Of a stretch of 64,000 nt of DNA, positions 36,601-48,655 are shown in pieces. The first letter of the stretch is position 1; each line of letters begins with the position of its first letter. The position numbers and the translations under genes were made by a program. Under the pieces are notes generated by a model that saw only the letters and a list, made by a program, of their open reading frames with translations, was not told the origin of the DNA and did no database searches. The stretch is from positions 66,369-130,368 of the forward strand of contig CAUDNR010004467.1 in NCBI GenBank assembly GCA_958430865.1, in the 5' to 3' direction. The stretch is from Entrophospora sp. SA101 (lineage: Eukaryota > Glomeromycota > Glomeromycetes > Entrophosporales > Entrophosporaceae).

Positions 36601-36896
36601 GAGGTATCTACAAATGGTGATCCAAGTCAACAGTGAGAAAAAAGAAAAAAGAAACAACTCACAAAAGCAGAAAAGGTTCTTCTTGAAAGATTCAAATCTG
36701 TAATGGATTGTCATAGAAGAATTGTAGCAATAAGTCAAAAACAAATTGCTCAAGAAATTTGTATGGAATCTGAAGTCAAAATTGGCCTCGACCAATCAAT
36801 GGTATCAAAATGTATATTGGTATAGATGCACCAAAATGTAATAATACAATTGATGCTATTAATTCATGGATTGAAAAAAAAGAAAATAACTTATAA
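33677..36896 (+). pseudogene. MULE-like transposase-derived pseudogene, copy 2 (3' end present)
   Basis: Same frameshifts and TGA as copy 1, plus the C-terminal region that copy 1 lacks. After 36671 it reads VLLERFKSVMDCHRR, then QKQIAQEICMESEVKIGLDQ, which looks like a helix-turn-helix, then a further frameshift and IDAPKCNNTIDAINSWIEK, ending at TAA 36894-36896. The 12-bp block gives LFILWTNTSIK instead of LFNTSIK. Both reading frames stay open across the indel, so which state is ancestral is not clear from the sequence. Confidence 0.65.
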
Positions 36897-37207
36897 AAGT
36901 TTATTTGTATTCTACTATATTTATTTATTTATTTTTTATGGTGTACTTTTATTACAATAAAATAATTATTTGGAGGTTAATAATGCCAAATAATTTTATG
37001 TTTGGATTTTTATACTGCAGTGTCTGAAGTTGAGAAATGTTATATAAATTAACTACATTTTATTTTTATTTTAGTGGATCGGATATTCTTATGGGAAAAA
37101 TATTAGTGGATGGATATTTTTAGTGGAAACTACACATGGGTAATTTATATTTGCAAAAAGAAATGTAAATTTTATATTTATTAATTTACTTATAAAAAAA
37201 AGTTAAA

Positions 37208-38771
37208 ATGTCATACACTAAGTTATTAACACGAGACAGAAAAGAATTAGTATTTAAAATTTATAATGAAATGGATAGTATCACTTGATCTGCTTTTCCA
37301 ACTGTTCCTGACGATGAAAATAAAAAAGGTTATTTTTTACAATTAGTCAAAGAAAACAAAAAACTATTAGAAAATGAAAATGAAAATGAAAATGAAAATG
37401 AAAATTGTAGAGAAAGGTTTATTCATAATTTTGAATTAGGCAATGCAATTCTTAAACAGGGTGAACCAAGAGAATGCAATAATTGTAAAGCAGCAAGATT
37501 CTCTGATAAATTTTGTGAAAATTGTATTAGTCTATACTTACAGAGTCTTTTCAGTACTTGAACATCTGGAAATGAGATAATTGATAGTTTTATTCAAAAA
37601 TGTCAACAGCTTTCATCTCTTCCAGGTAGAATTATAGAATGAATACCTTATTAGCAATTTCACAATATAAAAAAATTAACAGAAGGTGGATTCAATTCTA
37701 TTTATACTGTTGGGTGGAGAAGAGGAGTTACTGATGACTATGATGAAAATAAAAAGGTGTTTAATTATTTTGGAGCTCAGCGAGTAATATTAAAATCATT
37801 AAATGATTCAAGTAATCCAGGAAAACCTTTTTTTGATGAGGTAATTGCTTTTATTTAAAAATAAACTAAACCATTTATTCTTAATTAATTAATTTTATTT
37901 ATATATATAATAATTATTAGTTTCAGGCATTGAATTATTGTAAAATTAAAGCAACATGCACAATTGTCAAATGTCATGGTATAACTAAATTCCCAGAAAA
38001 TGGAAATTATGCAACAGTTCTTAATTATCTAAAAGAGTGAAATTTAAGAGATTATATACAAAATAATCATTATAATTTAACATCAAAAGATAGAATCAAT
38101 ATTTTTAGGAGTTTATGTCTTGCATTATATTTTATAGATCAAAAAGATTTGATTCATTGTGATTTACATAGTGGTAATATATTATTGCAAGGAGGTATTT
38201 GTTATATCGCAGATTTAGGATTATGTGGACCAGTTGATAAAAAATCATCAAATAAAATTTATGGAATTGTATCTTATATTTCACCAGAACTATTTAGAGG
38301 AAAAAACACACAAAAGAATCAGATATTTATAGTGTTGGGATGTTAATGTGGGAAATATTTGCAGGTCATCCACCATTTGATGATGAAGCACATGATTTTC
38401 ATTTGCAATTAAGAATATGTGAAGGTTTACGTCCACCAATATTACCAGGAATACCTGATGATTGTGCACAAATGATGCAAAGGTGTTGGGATGTGGATCC
38501 AACCAAGAGACCAATTATTAGAAAACTTTGGGAATTTTCTCTTAATAAACCTAAAACTGAGAGTCTTAATGAAAGTAGTAGTAATATTGGTGTTAGTGGT
38601 GATAATAATAGTAATATTAATAATAATAGTAATTTACAACAAATTCACAAATCACACCCATTAACATATCATACAAGTAGAATATTAAATGATGTAAATG
38701 ATGAATTTGCTAAATTGAATTTAAAAAGCAATGATAGTTTATTAAGTAACCTTGATATTAATGAAATATAA
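37208..38771 (+). pseudogene. Zinc-ribbon TKL-type protein kinase, pseudogene
   Basis: Full-length relative of the intact gene at 46033-47515, with the intron at the same place (after PFFDE, about 37840-37925). It has in-frame stops at 37286-37288 (TGA), 37559-37561 (TGA), 37640-37642 (TGA), 37652-37654 (TAG) and 38038-38040 (TGA), and a frameshift near 38310 between ELFRGKN and the YSVGMLMWEIF segment. Kinase motifs remain legible: HCDLHSGNILL, IADLGLCGPVD, SPELF and DPTKRP. Two of the TGA codons replace the tryptophan codons of the intact copy. A GAAAAT hexamer repeat (NENENEN) near 37376 has expanded. Confidence 0.9.
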
Positions 38772-39555
38772 TTTTAATAAGGCAAATTAAATAGTTAATT
38801 GATTGAAATTTATTAATTTAAATATGATTATTTATAATAATAATGAGTAGTTGATAATGTTAAAATAAATATTTTAATATTTTATTATTATTCTGAAATA
38901 AATTTGATAGATTTCTTTCCAATCCGGAACCACACGTTTTTATAATTGAATGATTGATATCAGAAGTCAAAAAAGTCCGAAATGACATAATTCTGACCCT
39001 GTCAAAACAAGGGTGGTGATTTAATATCATCGGTTGATATTGTGTTAACGTAATGATTGTACAGGTACACCAACAGATTACCTGATGGCAAACTGGTTAG
39101 TGGTTGTTATTCTTAATAGGCTTGTTTTTTATTATTTTTAATAGTCCATTGTCATTCTAACAATTGATAATATAAATAATAATAGCGCTGTACTGGTTGA
39201 AAGTTTATGGGACGTGATAGATCAAACAAGATATTAAAAATGTATGAACCAGAAAGCAATTGTGATAGCTAGGAGCAATCATAAATTAAAATATTAAATG
39301 GTACAGCATCCATAACGTATGGAATTTAACAACTGCAAGTTAATTATACAAGTTTCCCAATTAAATTTCCATAATAAGATGGAGTGAATAATCTTAAAAC
39401 ATACATTATAATTTCCTCAAACAAAATTGGTGGGAACAGTATTTAAAAAATATATGTAATTATATTAATACAAAGAATTTATTATTTTATATATTTGTGA
39501 AATTATGATTAAAAAAGTATTTATAATAGAAAATATACATAAAAAATAAAGTTAA
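38772..39555. other. Non-coding stretch
   Basis: 3' flank of the kinase relic and of the convergent reductase gene. Short AT-rich tracts only; no supported feature. Confidence 0.5.
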
Positions 39556-40788
39556 TTAATTTATTTTCAAGATCTCTGGCAATTCGCCATTATTGATATA
39601 TTTTAATATTTCCTCGGCACTAAATCCATGAGTCCATCTTTTACAATCACTACTATTGATTTTCTTTTCAACTTCTTTAACCAATTTATAAATTCCATGA
39701 TTATATGGGACTTTGTCAATGCCACCTTCTATTATTTTCATTTTGCTCATTTTAATAATTTCACCTTGTAATTCATTAATTTCAGTCATTTTGCCCAGCG
39801 TGAAATCTTGTGACATATTGAATTCTTCTGTCCTTATTATGAAATTATTGTTGTTTTTAATTGGTTGGACTAGCCAGTCAGGAGCTACCAATAAATAAGG
39901 AACAGATTTCGGAGGTAATGAATAATTAAATGTGATTGGTGAAATCCCATAATGGTTGAATAGTTCAATTGTTTCCCATTGACAATATGCTTGAATCTTT
40001 CGAAATGATTTTGAATTCATATATTCTTCATGTGTCAAACCACTCAATGCTATGATAGAATTTGATAAACTTAACAAAAGTTTACCATATTGTACATTTT
40101 TTATCTGCGTTGTAGTCTTGACAGTTAGTTCGGATTGCTTGAAAATTTCCATGATTTGTTTTGTTTCTGGTTTTTCTTCAAGAATTATCAACCCGTCATT
40201 ATAGGAGCCTTTTCTAGTGAAATGGCAATCTTGATTGTATTGAATATTGTAGTAGTTGACACCACTAATTATTTTAATGTTTGGGAGTAATTGTTGAATT
40301 GTGTCGGCATTATGAATTCCATTTTGAATTGTTACAATCTTTATTAAATAAATATAAATATGTATATATTAATCTTATGAAGGAATATTTCTATATTATG
40401 CAAGTACATTATATTATTACAAACATACCACAGTTTTACTGCCATTTAATTCCTTTAATTCTCGAAAAACTTCTTTCAACTTATTACTTTTCAAAGTTAC
40501 CAAGATATAATCTGGTTGAAAATTAATTAAATCTTTAAGATTGGTTGTATAATCAATTTGATTTCTTGGCACAATAATTTCATCGTCTTCATTTTCACCA
40601 AATTGATTATTTAATGTTAATAAAAGTTTTTTTGAATTATTTAAATCGTCGAATAATCTTTGTCCTCCAACTAATAGTATTTTATTATTATTTAATGGAT
40701 TTCCTATTGCATGATGATTATTATGAATTAAATGTGCTGCTAGAAAAAATCCAACGTTTCCACATCCTAAAATTGCAATTGAAGACAT
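39556..40788 (-). CDS. 2-dehydropantoate 2-reductase (ketopantoate reductase)
   Basis: Exon 1 is 40429-40788 and exon 2 is 39556-40338, with one phase-0 intron; 380 aa, close to yeast Pan5. The enzyme reduces 2-dehydropantoate to pantoate with NADPH in pantothenate (coenzyme A) synthesis. The N-terminal Rossmann motif is IAILGCGNVGFFLAAHL (GxGxxG). It is followed by the PDYILVTLKSNKL strand and TIQNGIHNADTI, both typical of the ApbA/PanE family. The C-terminal helical half contains KNVQYGKLLLSLSNSIIALS, the family's conserved K-x2-K/N-like helix region. No defects are seen. It stands alone between a kinase relic and a gene-poor region. Confidence 0.85.
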
Positions 40789-43700
40789 TTTGTTTTTTAT
40801 TAAAATTTATTTCGTTTAAAAAATTTTTTTTAAAAATTAATATTATACTACTTACTCTCTCTCTATATATATATATATATATATCTTGAGAATATTAAGA
40901 TTTGATTATCAATGTATGAATAAGAAGACAATTTTTCGATCTATGTCATTTTTGGATTTATTACGAACATCTTTACTCGTATAACATAACACTGCATACA
41001 TACTTCATTATTGTTTTTTCCCCAGACTTTTTAAAATTTAAAAAATAAACAATACATTTTTTTTTTGAAATTCTCTACAAGTTACGCATAATAATTATTT
41101 TGGTTAGATAACTATAAAACCAGTTTCGTCATGCATGCATGAATGTTTACGTTGTGTAACAACCCTATTATCCTTTAAACTGTTTTCGGCCATTGACAGC
41201 TGGAATTTTTTCTGTTATAAAAAAACTTTTTCTGAAAGTATCACTTCTTAATACAAAAATGATCTTTGAGGTTCGGCTGATTGATCTGTGAAATAAAATT
41301 TCGGTTGTTGTCCTTGTGGTTTTCGTAAAATTTTAGTCGATTGACTATTTTTACTTTGCAGATTGTTAAATTAGCCAATAAGAATGCAAGGTCGTGATCA
41401 AAAAATTATTTCGTGTTACCATTAAAGAGTACTTTGACCGTTTAAGAGATAATTTATAATTTGCTGTTGTAAGGTTCATTGGAATACTTGATATTTACTA
41501 GTTCATTCAAAAAAAAAACCTAATACACCAATCGGGTTTATTCAAACGAGACATAATGGAAGTGTCACAAATAACATTCACTATTGTTTTTAAGGTTAAT
41601 ATATAAACATATTGTGAATAAGAGGTATAAAGTTAATTTGGAATACTAAGTTTTTTAATAATAGTGAGTTAATAGTCAATATTTTGAATAGTAAATGACC
41701 GAAATAAACACAAATTCAAATTTTCAATAACAAGTCCCTATCCACTTATAGCTTCTTTAAAAATTCAGGGTATATTACCATTAAAACTTTTGAAATATAA
41801 TAAATAATTTAGGGAAGTAAAAAGCAACGAAATTTCTGGGGTTCATTAATATATATAATAATAATAATAATATATTTTTCATCCTATGTCATATACTCGA
41901 TGAAACCTTTTCATGAACATAGGAAAGATCTCGACAGGTGCAATTTTAATAAAATTCAAATCCCACTCTAAATTTTCCATTGCAATCTGGTTTTTCTAGC
42001 TTTAATAATTAACCTTCAACATTATCAAGGATACGAACACGGAAATAATGATGGAATATATGAAACCTTTTGAGCCCAAATATTAAAAAAATTATAATCG
42101 TTCCAATTGTCCTTTTCTCCAATAGACATCTGTGCGCCGAAGGATGTGAGCGTAAACAAAATTTTAGGAATATAAGTTTTTAAAAATACTAAATGCTATA
42201 TAATTGAATAATTTTTTTGATGATTTTAATATAGTTTTACACACTTTAGAGCTGAACAGAAAAATTAGATTCTTATCTTTCACAAAACCACTTAATAATG
42301 ATAATGATGGTGTAATAATCAGCCATAATCCTTTTTATTAATTGTAATATGATAAAAAAGCTGGGCGTGTATTAATGTTACTTACCTTCTGAGTCTGATC
42401 GATTTAGTATTTCGAAGGTTGGTTTAATTCGAGATTTATTTCTGGTTCTAAGCGAGAAAGAAACAGAATCATTTGTAAAAATACCAAAGTTTTGTTTAGG
42501 CAAAAGGAAATAAAACGTATTTTTTCCTTTGTCAAATTTTTTTAAAAAATGAATGGGTCAGCACTGAATAAATAAAGCATGTTGATGTTGAGTCTCAGGA
42601 TTCTTCATCTTACGAGGAACTAGGCCCAAATATTTCTTTTCATTTTTCATAGCATTCTAAACTTTGGATGCAGGCCTTTTTCCCAAGCTCGTTGTATAAC
42701 TCTTGCGCATCCTGGATCGGTTTTAAGTTTACTACACTCATTATCCCAGTGATATTGTATCAATTCTACGTACCTACATTTAATGACGTGGAATGTTTTT
42801 TCGGCTTCGCATTACTAACTTGCATAAGTTGCATACAACCCAAACATATTGCAACATTATGTGGCTTAGATCTGTAGTAGTCATAATATATTAGCCTGCC
42901 ATTTACAAATGATGCAATAAACAATGCACATGATAAACTCTTCTTTTATGTCCATTGCTTTTCAGCTTAACAATGCATATAATCTTTCAATTTCAAAGAG
43001 TCGTTCAAATTTCTTAGAACCATAACTGGTATAATTAGAGCAATATTTTCACGTCATACCAGATCTATTAATGCATTTATTACTCATTGGGTTATTTAGT
43101 AATTTATTGTGTTAGTAGTGTTTTAGGTTTATAATAGTTATAAATCAAGTGTATTGAATTTTTTGTTCAATCCATTTGTCGTAAAGCCTTTTTTTATTGT
43201 TATGTTTCGTCAAGTTTCGTCAGTTTCGCCAAAAGACCCTTAGCGATAAACAGAGTTTCGTCATATAGATCTTCATAAACTCAGACCTTTCGTCAATCAT
43301 TCTTACACATGACTATGCCAACGACTCATATTTTTGGGAAAGTATATCACACCTGCACATGTGGTTAAAAGATAAACCTTAATATGGGTGAAACTTTATT
43401 GTCTCAGTCATAAGGCTAAATCAAGAGGTCGGCTAAATAATAATGCAAGATAAAAGACATATAAAAGCATAAAAAATTTGCTATTTGGTTATACATATCA
43501 GAACAGTAGATTAAATTTCGTAGCTATTAATATATTACATGATCATGGTCATGGTTACGTCTTGTTATCGCGAAAAAAAACTTCAGATTTATTCACCTTC
43601 CCATCTTCAGCAGACTTGTTCACTGAATTGACCATTTTCAAGACATTTTTCTGTGAGGGAAGAATCATGTATGCACACTCCATCTTACAAGGAACCGCTT

Positions 43701-46032
43701 CGAGCATTTTATTTAAGATTCAAATGACATTACAGCCAAGTTTCACTTTATCATCAACATCTTTGGTATTGGGGGATTTTTTTCCTCTACAATTCTTATT
43801 GTTTGATGGCTCTTTTTTTTTCGCCTTCAGAATTTTCAAAACGCCATCGAACTTGTGTGTCTATAATGAGCATTTCTATCCTGTATCAAATAAAGGAATT
43901 AACAGGAAATATAACTCAGACTATTGGAAATTCAGAATTAACACTTATCACGTCCAATCTAGCGCATATTGATGCATTCTGAAGAGTCTATTGATGATAT
44001 ATATAGTTGTATCGATTGCGAACATTCTTTTAATATTATAATCTGATTGATTCAACTCGGAGCTTCTAAGCGAACACGAAACTATTAAATATTGATGTTA
44101 AAAACATGCAGTAGACTTACATAAACAAGAATATACTGCTGCGCGTGTGCTATACGAGCTACTTACTTACTAGGTAGTCCTTATGTTCGGCACACGGTTA
44201 GGCCTTACTTTGCCCGAATTATAACCAACAAATATGCCTTCTATCCGACATCAAATCCTGACATACTTACCACTTGGACTCTAACTAAGGTTTCCCTTGA
44301 AGTACTGTATACACTTGTATTCAAAATGCATCCCCTTGGTAATATAACTAATTAATTAAAAGGATTCCTAACTAATAATTAAAGGTTGGTCAAACATTAA
44401 TCAATCACACTATTTTTATTAAATAATTACAGTCAAAGACTATTTTATTTTTACTATCAAAGTGTTAAAGGTGAACTAGTTAATTATTAAATCAGTTGTT
44501 AACATGATCATCTATCAATCTTTTTTTCCAAGCAATTTCCAAGTGTTTAAATATTCTTGGAGTATTACAGATAACATGATCTTTTACATGATTTCGTCCA
44601 GTACATACATCCCCATAATACAAAAGGAAATGATTGATGATAATTGGGACCTCAAGCCGGTTACCAATTTACTATCTCATATATACTATATACAAATGTG
44701 TCATTATCTGTTGCGCTATATCATGACCTTCACTAAGGTAGGAATCAAAGTCAAGATCCTTTGATCGATGTTAATGGAGGACTTCAAGCAAAGTGTCCCG
44801 AATCAACACTTCATTGGCATCCAAATGCCTTACTTCCTGGAAGATTGAATATCAGATTACTATTTCAGCATTATGCGCTTCAACCTTGCATTCAAATGCA
44901 TCATAAAAATCATTTTGGCATTACGTGCCTCAATCCTTGAGTTTGAATGCAACATAAAAAGCAAAACTAATGTATATTTTTTTTTGACCACAGGTGGAAA
45001 TAACAAGCAGTCTATTCATAGGTTTTCGAAGCAATCTACCAAACTACTTGATCAATTGCACCATTTGGTCACGAAAAAGTCCATTTTATGAAAAATTACA
45101 TCATTGCACAATGGAATGCTTTGCATCCAGTTTGGGTGTATCCCTTGTAATTGGTGCAAGTGCCTCAGTATCAGGCAAGAAAAATGTGTTTGAAAGCCAA
45201 ATAACTATAGTGAAAAGAAACAAATAATAAGCACTAAAAATGGGTATCTAAAATAAGTAGGAACAATCTAAATCATGGGTAGGTAATAGTCTAGTCATAA
45301 GTAGGTAATAGTTTACATTAAGTAGTCACAGTGACTAATAAAGCAACTGATGGAAATTTTTAAGATGAAATCCATTACACAGTGATTTGCAAGTAATGCC
45401 TACTACTATCACAATTCATCATATGCCGTTGATCAAATGTCAAGAAAACTAAAATAGTAATAAAGTACTTTTAAACCTTCCAGTTTTACATGGTATTTTT
45501 TGAACATGCATTCATGGAAGTTGAATATTCCTCTAGAACTTGTTTTCAAGGAAATATTCCCTTTGAGAACTTTGAATCGCCTGTTCATACATACCTCTTC
45601 CATTTTTCTCTAATTAAAAAAAAAATTAAATTAAAACAAACACTAAAAACAAAGTTAAAAATAATTAACAAGTAAAAAAATCTAATAAATCAATCACCAA
45701 ATTAAAATAATCACTAAACCAAGCCATAAATCAAATTGTTATCAAATTTTATTTGCATCATATAAAGTTTGTTATGTTGGAGAGTTTTCTCTGAGTGTGT
45801 ATTGCCTGCATGTTCATTCAACCATAAATACTAATCATATTTTCTTCATTGCTATGTGATTCATTTCTAGTATACTTTGTTAGAACAATTTTGAACCCTG
45901 AAATTTTTGGTAATACCAACGTTCACTTTGTTGCAGCATGCCCCATTTACACAAAATGCGTTATTTACCTCGGGGGTTGTTTTGCTGGAGACTTATTTTT
46001 TTAAAAAAAAAAAAAAATATTTAAACGTCAAA
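40789..46032. other. 5.2-kb gene-poor region
   Basis: No convincing gene. Short open stretches at 43478-43972 and 44504-44764 have AT-rich, low-quality composition and no recognisable motif. A minus-strand segment near 42770-42875 reads KPHNVAICLGCMQLMQVSNA and could be a remnant of a zinc-finger (BED-like) domain; I give that little weight. A TTTCGTCA motif recurs several times at 43205-43300. The region also holds a short tandem duplication at 44866-44962 and repeated GTAGGTAATAGT words near 45280-45320. The last 130 bp form the 5' flank of the kinase gene. Confidence 0.45.
44866..44962. repeat. Imperfect ~48-bp tandem duplication
   Basis: Two adjacent units share GCATTA(T)G-CG-(C)TTCAA/CTCAA-CCTTG, then TTGAATGCA-CATAAAAA, with several substitutions. 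Probably an old slippage or unequal-exchange product. Confidence 0.5.
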
Positions 46033-47515
46033 ATGTCATACGTTAAGTTATTAACACAAGACAGAAAAGAATTAGTAGCTAAAATTTGTAATGAAATGAA
46101 TAGTATTGCTTATTATGCTTTTCCAAATATTTCTGACATTGAAAATGGAAAAAATTATTTTTTACAATTGGTCAATGAAAACCAAGAACTATTAGAAAAT
46201 GAAAAGGAATATTGCAGAGAAAGGTTTATTTATTCTTTTGAATTAGATAATGCAGCCTTTAAATGGGGTGAACCAAGAGAATGCAATAATTGTAAAACGA
46301 CAAGATACTCTGATAAATATTGTGAAAAGTGTATTAGTCTACACTTGCAGAGCCTTTTCAGCACTTGGACATCTGAAAATGAGATAATTGATAGTTTTAT
46401 TCAAGAATGTCAACAGATTTCATCTCTTCCAGGTAGAATTATAGAATGGATACCTTATGAGCAATTTGTTTATATAGAAAAGTTAACAGAGGGTGGGTTC
46501 AGTTCTATTTATACTGCTGAGTGGAAAAGAGGAGCTATTGATGACTATGATGAAAATAAAAAGGTGTTTAATTATTTTGGAGCTCAGCAAGTAATATTAA
46601 AATCATTAAATAATTCAAGTAATCCAGGAAAACCTTTTTTTGATGAGGTAATTGTTCTCATTTAAAATAAACTCAATTTAGCCATTTATTTCAATTAATT
46701 AATTTTATTTATATGATTAATTTCAGGCATTGAATTATTGTAAAATTAAATCAAGCTCAATTGTTACTTGTTATGGTATAACTAAATTCCCAGGAAATGG
46801 AAATTATGCAATAGTTCTTAATTATCTAAAAGAGGGAAATTTAAGAAATTATATAAAAAAAAATCATTCAAATTTAACATCAAAAGATAGAATTACAATT
46901 TTTAAAGATTTATGTGAGGCATTATATCTTATACATAAAGAAGGTTTAATTCATTGTGATTTACATAGTGGTAATATATTATTGCAAGGAGGTATTTGTT
47001 ATATCGCAGATTTAGGATTATGTGGGCCGGTTGATGAAAAATCATCAAATAAAATTTATGGGATTATATCTTATATTGCACCAGAACTATTTAGAGGAAA
47101 AAATCACACAAAAGAAACAGATATTTATAGTGTTGGGATGTTAATGTGGGAAATATTTGCAGGTCATCCACCATTTGATGATGAGGCACATGATTTTCAT
47201 TTGCAATTAAAAATATGTGAAGGTTTACGACCACCAATATTACCAGGAATACCTGATGATTATGCACAAATGATGCAAAGGTGTTGGGATGTGGATCCAA
47301 CCAAGAGACCAACTATTAGAGAGCTTTGGGAATTTTCTCTTAAAACTGAGAGTGGTAATAATAATAGTAATAATAGTAATTTACAACAAATTCACAAATC
47401 ACATCCATTAGCATATCATATAAGTAGAATATTAAATGATGAATTTGCTAAATTGAATTTGAAAAGCAATGATAGTTTATTAAGTGACCTTGATATTAAT
47501 GAAATACAATTTTAA
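46033..47515 (+). CDS. TKL-type protein kinase with N-terminal zinc-ribbon, intact
   Basis: Exon 1 is 46033-46647 and exon 2 is 46727-47515; 467 aa. Residues about 80-105 carry a C-x2-C...C-x2-C cluster (ECNNCKTTRYSDKYCEKCIS), predicted to bind zinc. The kinase domain starts near residue 150 with LTEGGFSSIYTAEWKRG (glycine-rich loop, GGFSS), then VILKSL (beta-3 lysine), HCDLHSGNILL (catalytic loop, HCD instead of HRD), IADLGLCG (DLG instead of DFG), IAPELF and TKRPTIREL. All residues needed for catalysis are present. The tail is Asn/Ser-rich. The start was chosen at 46033 because both relics begin at the equivalent MS-(Y/F)-(T/V)-K codon; in-frame codons reach back to 45907. It belongs to an expanded fungal kinase family whose substrates are unknown. 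Confidence 0.9.
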
Positions 47516-48655
47516 TAAGGCAAATTAAATAGCAAGTTAATTTAAATTTAATTTAATATGATTATTTATCAATTTATTATAGTAATAATAATTAGTAGAT
47601 AATCAATTATTTTTCTCCATTTATTAATTATTTTTATAAATTCGATTGACTTCTCTCCAATTCAAGATCACACGTTTTTATGATTGAATAAGAATCTTTA
47701 GGCGGTGCCAACCTCTTGAGAGGGGGGGGGGGATAAATCCGCACATATTTCAATCATAATAATCTTCATTCATTATTACCCTTTCCCATTTTCATATATT
47801 ATTTGTCAAAATGACTTAGTGTTAAGTAAAAAACTTGACGTGAGTAAAACCCCTTGATGCAAGCCAAACCTTTTGACTTGAGTAAAAAATTATGACAGGT
47901 AAAAATTTGATGCAACGCAATTGAAATTTTAGATTACTTAAATTGATATTATTATTATTATTTAAAATTTTGTCATTATCAATTCTATTTTCATTACCAA
48001 TATCATAATTATCTACATCTACATCTACTATTTCATCGTCTGCTAAATAACCAATATTATTATTGTCTGCATCTATTATTTCATTGACTGCTAAAAAACT
48101 AGCATTATCAATATTGTTTTCAAAACAAATTATCTGCATATTCTGATTTATAAGTTCAATGTGAAATATCATTCATATATAACATGACTTATGTCAAAAG
48201 GATAATTTTTAATTTTTAATAATAATACCATATAAAAATGCAGGAAGCTCTTACCTAGAATAGGCATATACATATAAACTTGTTATTTATCCATATTGAT
48301 ATTAATATTGATATTAATATGAAATCACGTACAAAACATATTAATATATTAATACTAATACGTATTTTCGTGATTCCGTTTAGTATTCCTTTTTTTTTTT
48401 TTGAAAATAAGATCCGCATTTTTATCTCAATTTACTGGGTATGATTTCTAATCCAGAGAGTTGTATATAGTAGTGACATTAACTCAAAATTGCCTTTTCA
48501 CATTATCATTTTAATTTTATCCGAATATGGTGCACTTTTTGGTTATTCATAATACTTAAAGTATTTATGATCCCGTAAACATGCTTGACTACGGTAATTA
48601 TTAATAATAATATATGTAGAAAAAATTGAATTATTAAATCATTAAATAATACCAA
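47516..48655. other. Intergenic region with a doubtful Asn-rich minus-strand open segment
   Basis: 47822-48172 on the minus strand is open for 116 codons (VNEIIDADNNNIGYLADDEI, Asn/Asp-rich). It has no recognised domain or neighbouring exon that I can join to it, so I do not call a gene. An 11-G run at 47722-47732 is striking in this AT-rich sequence. A GATATTAATATT repeat lies at about 48296-48322. Confidence 0.35.

Larger units (their letters stand above)
30575..36671. repeat. Direct repeat B', second copy
   Basis: Copy of 14310-20394 carrying 12 extra bp (TTCTTTGGACAA, about 33949-33960). It starts at the gap. At 36671 it continues smoothly into the transposase C-terminus, so this copy has the natural right flank. 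Confidence 0.95.

Noticed and set aside
43205..43300. Repeated TTTCGTCA words suggesting a CRISPR-like or operator array
   Set aside because: Spacing is irregular, only a few copies exist, and the genome is eukaryotic; treated as chance or an old repeat.
43478..43972. 164-codon plus-strand open frame
   Set aside because: Phe/Ser-rich AT-biased composition, no motif, no exon partners, and located in a gene-poor stretch.
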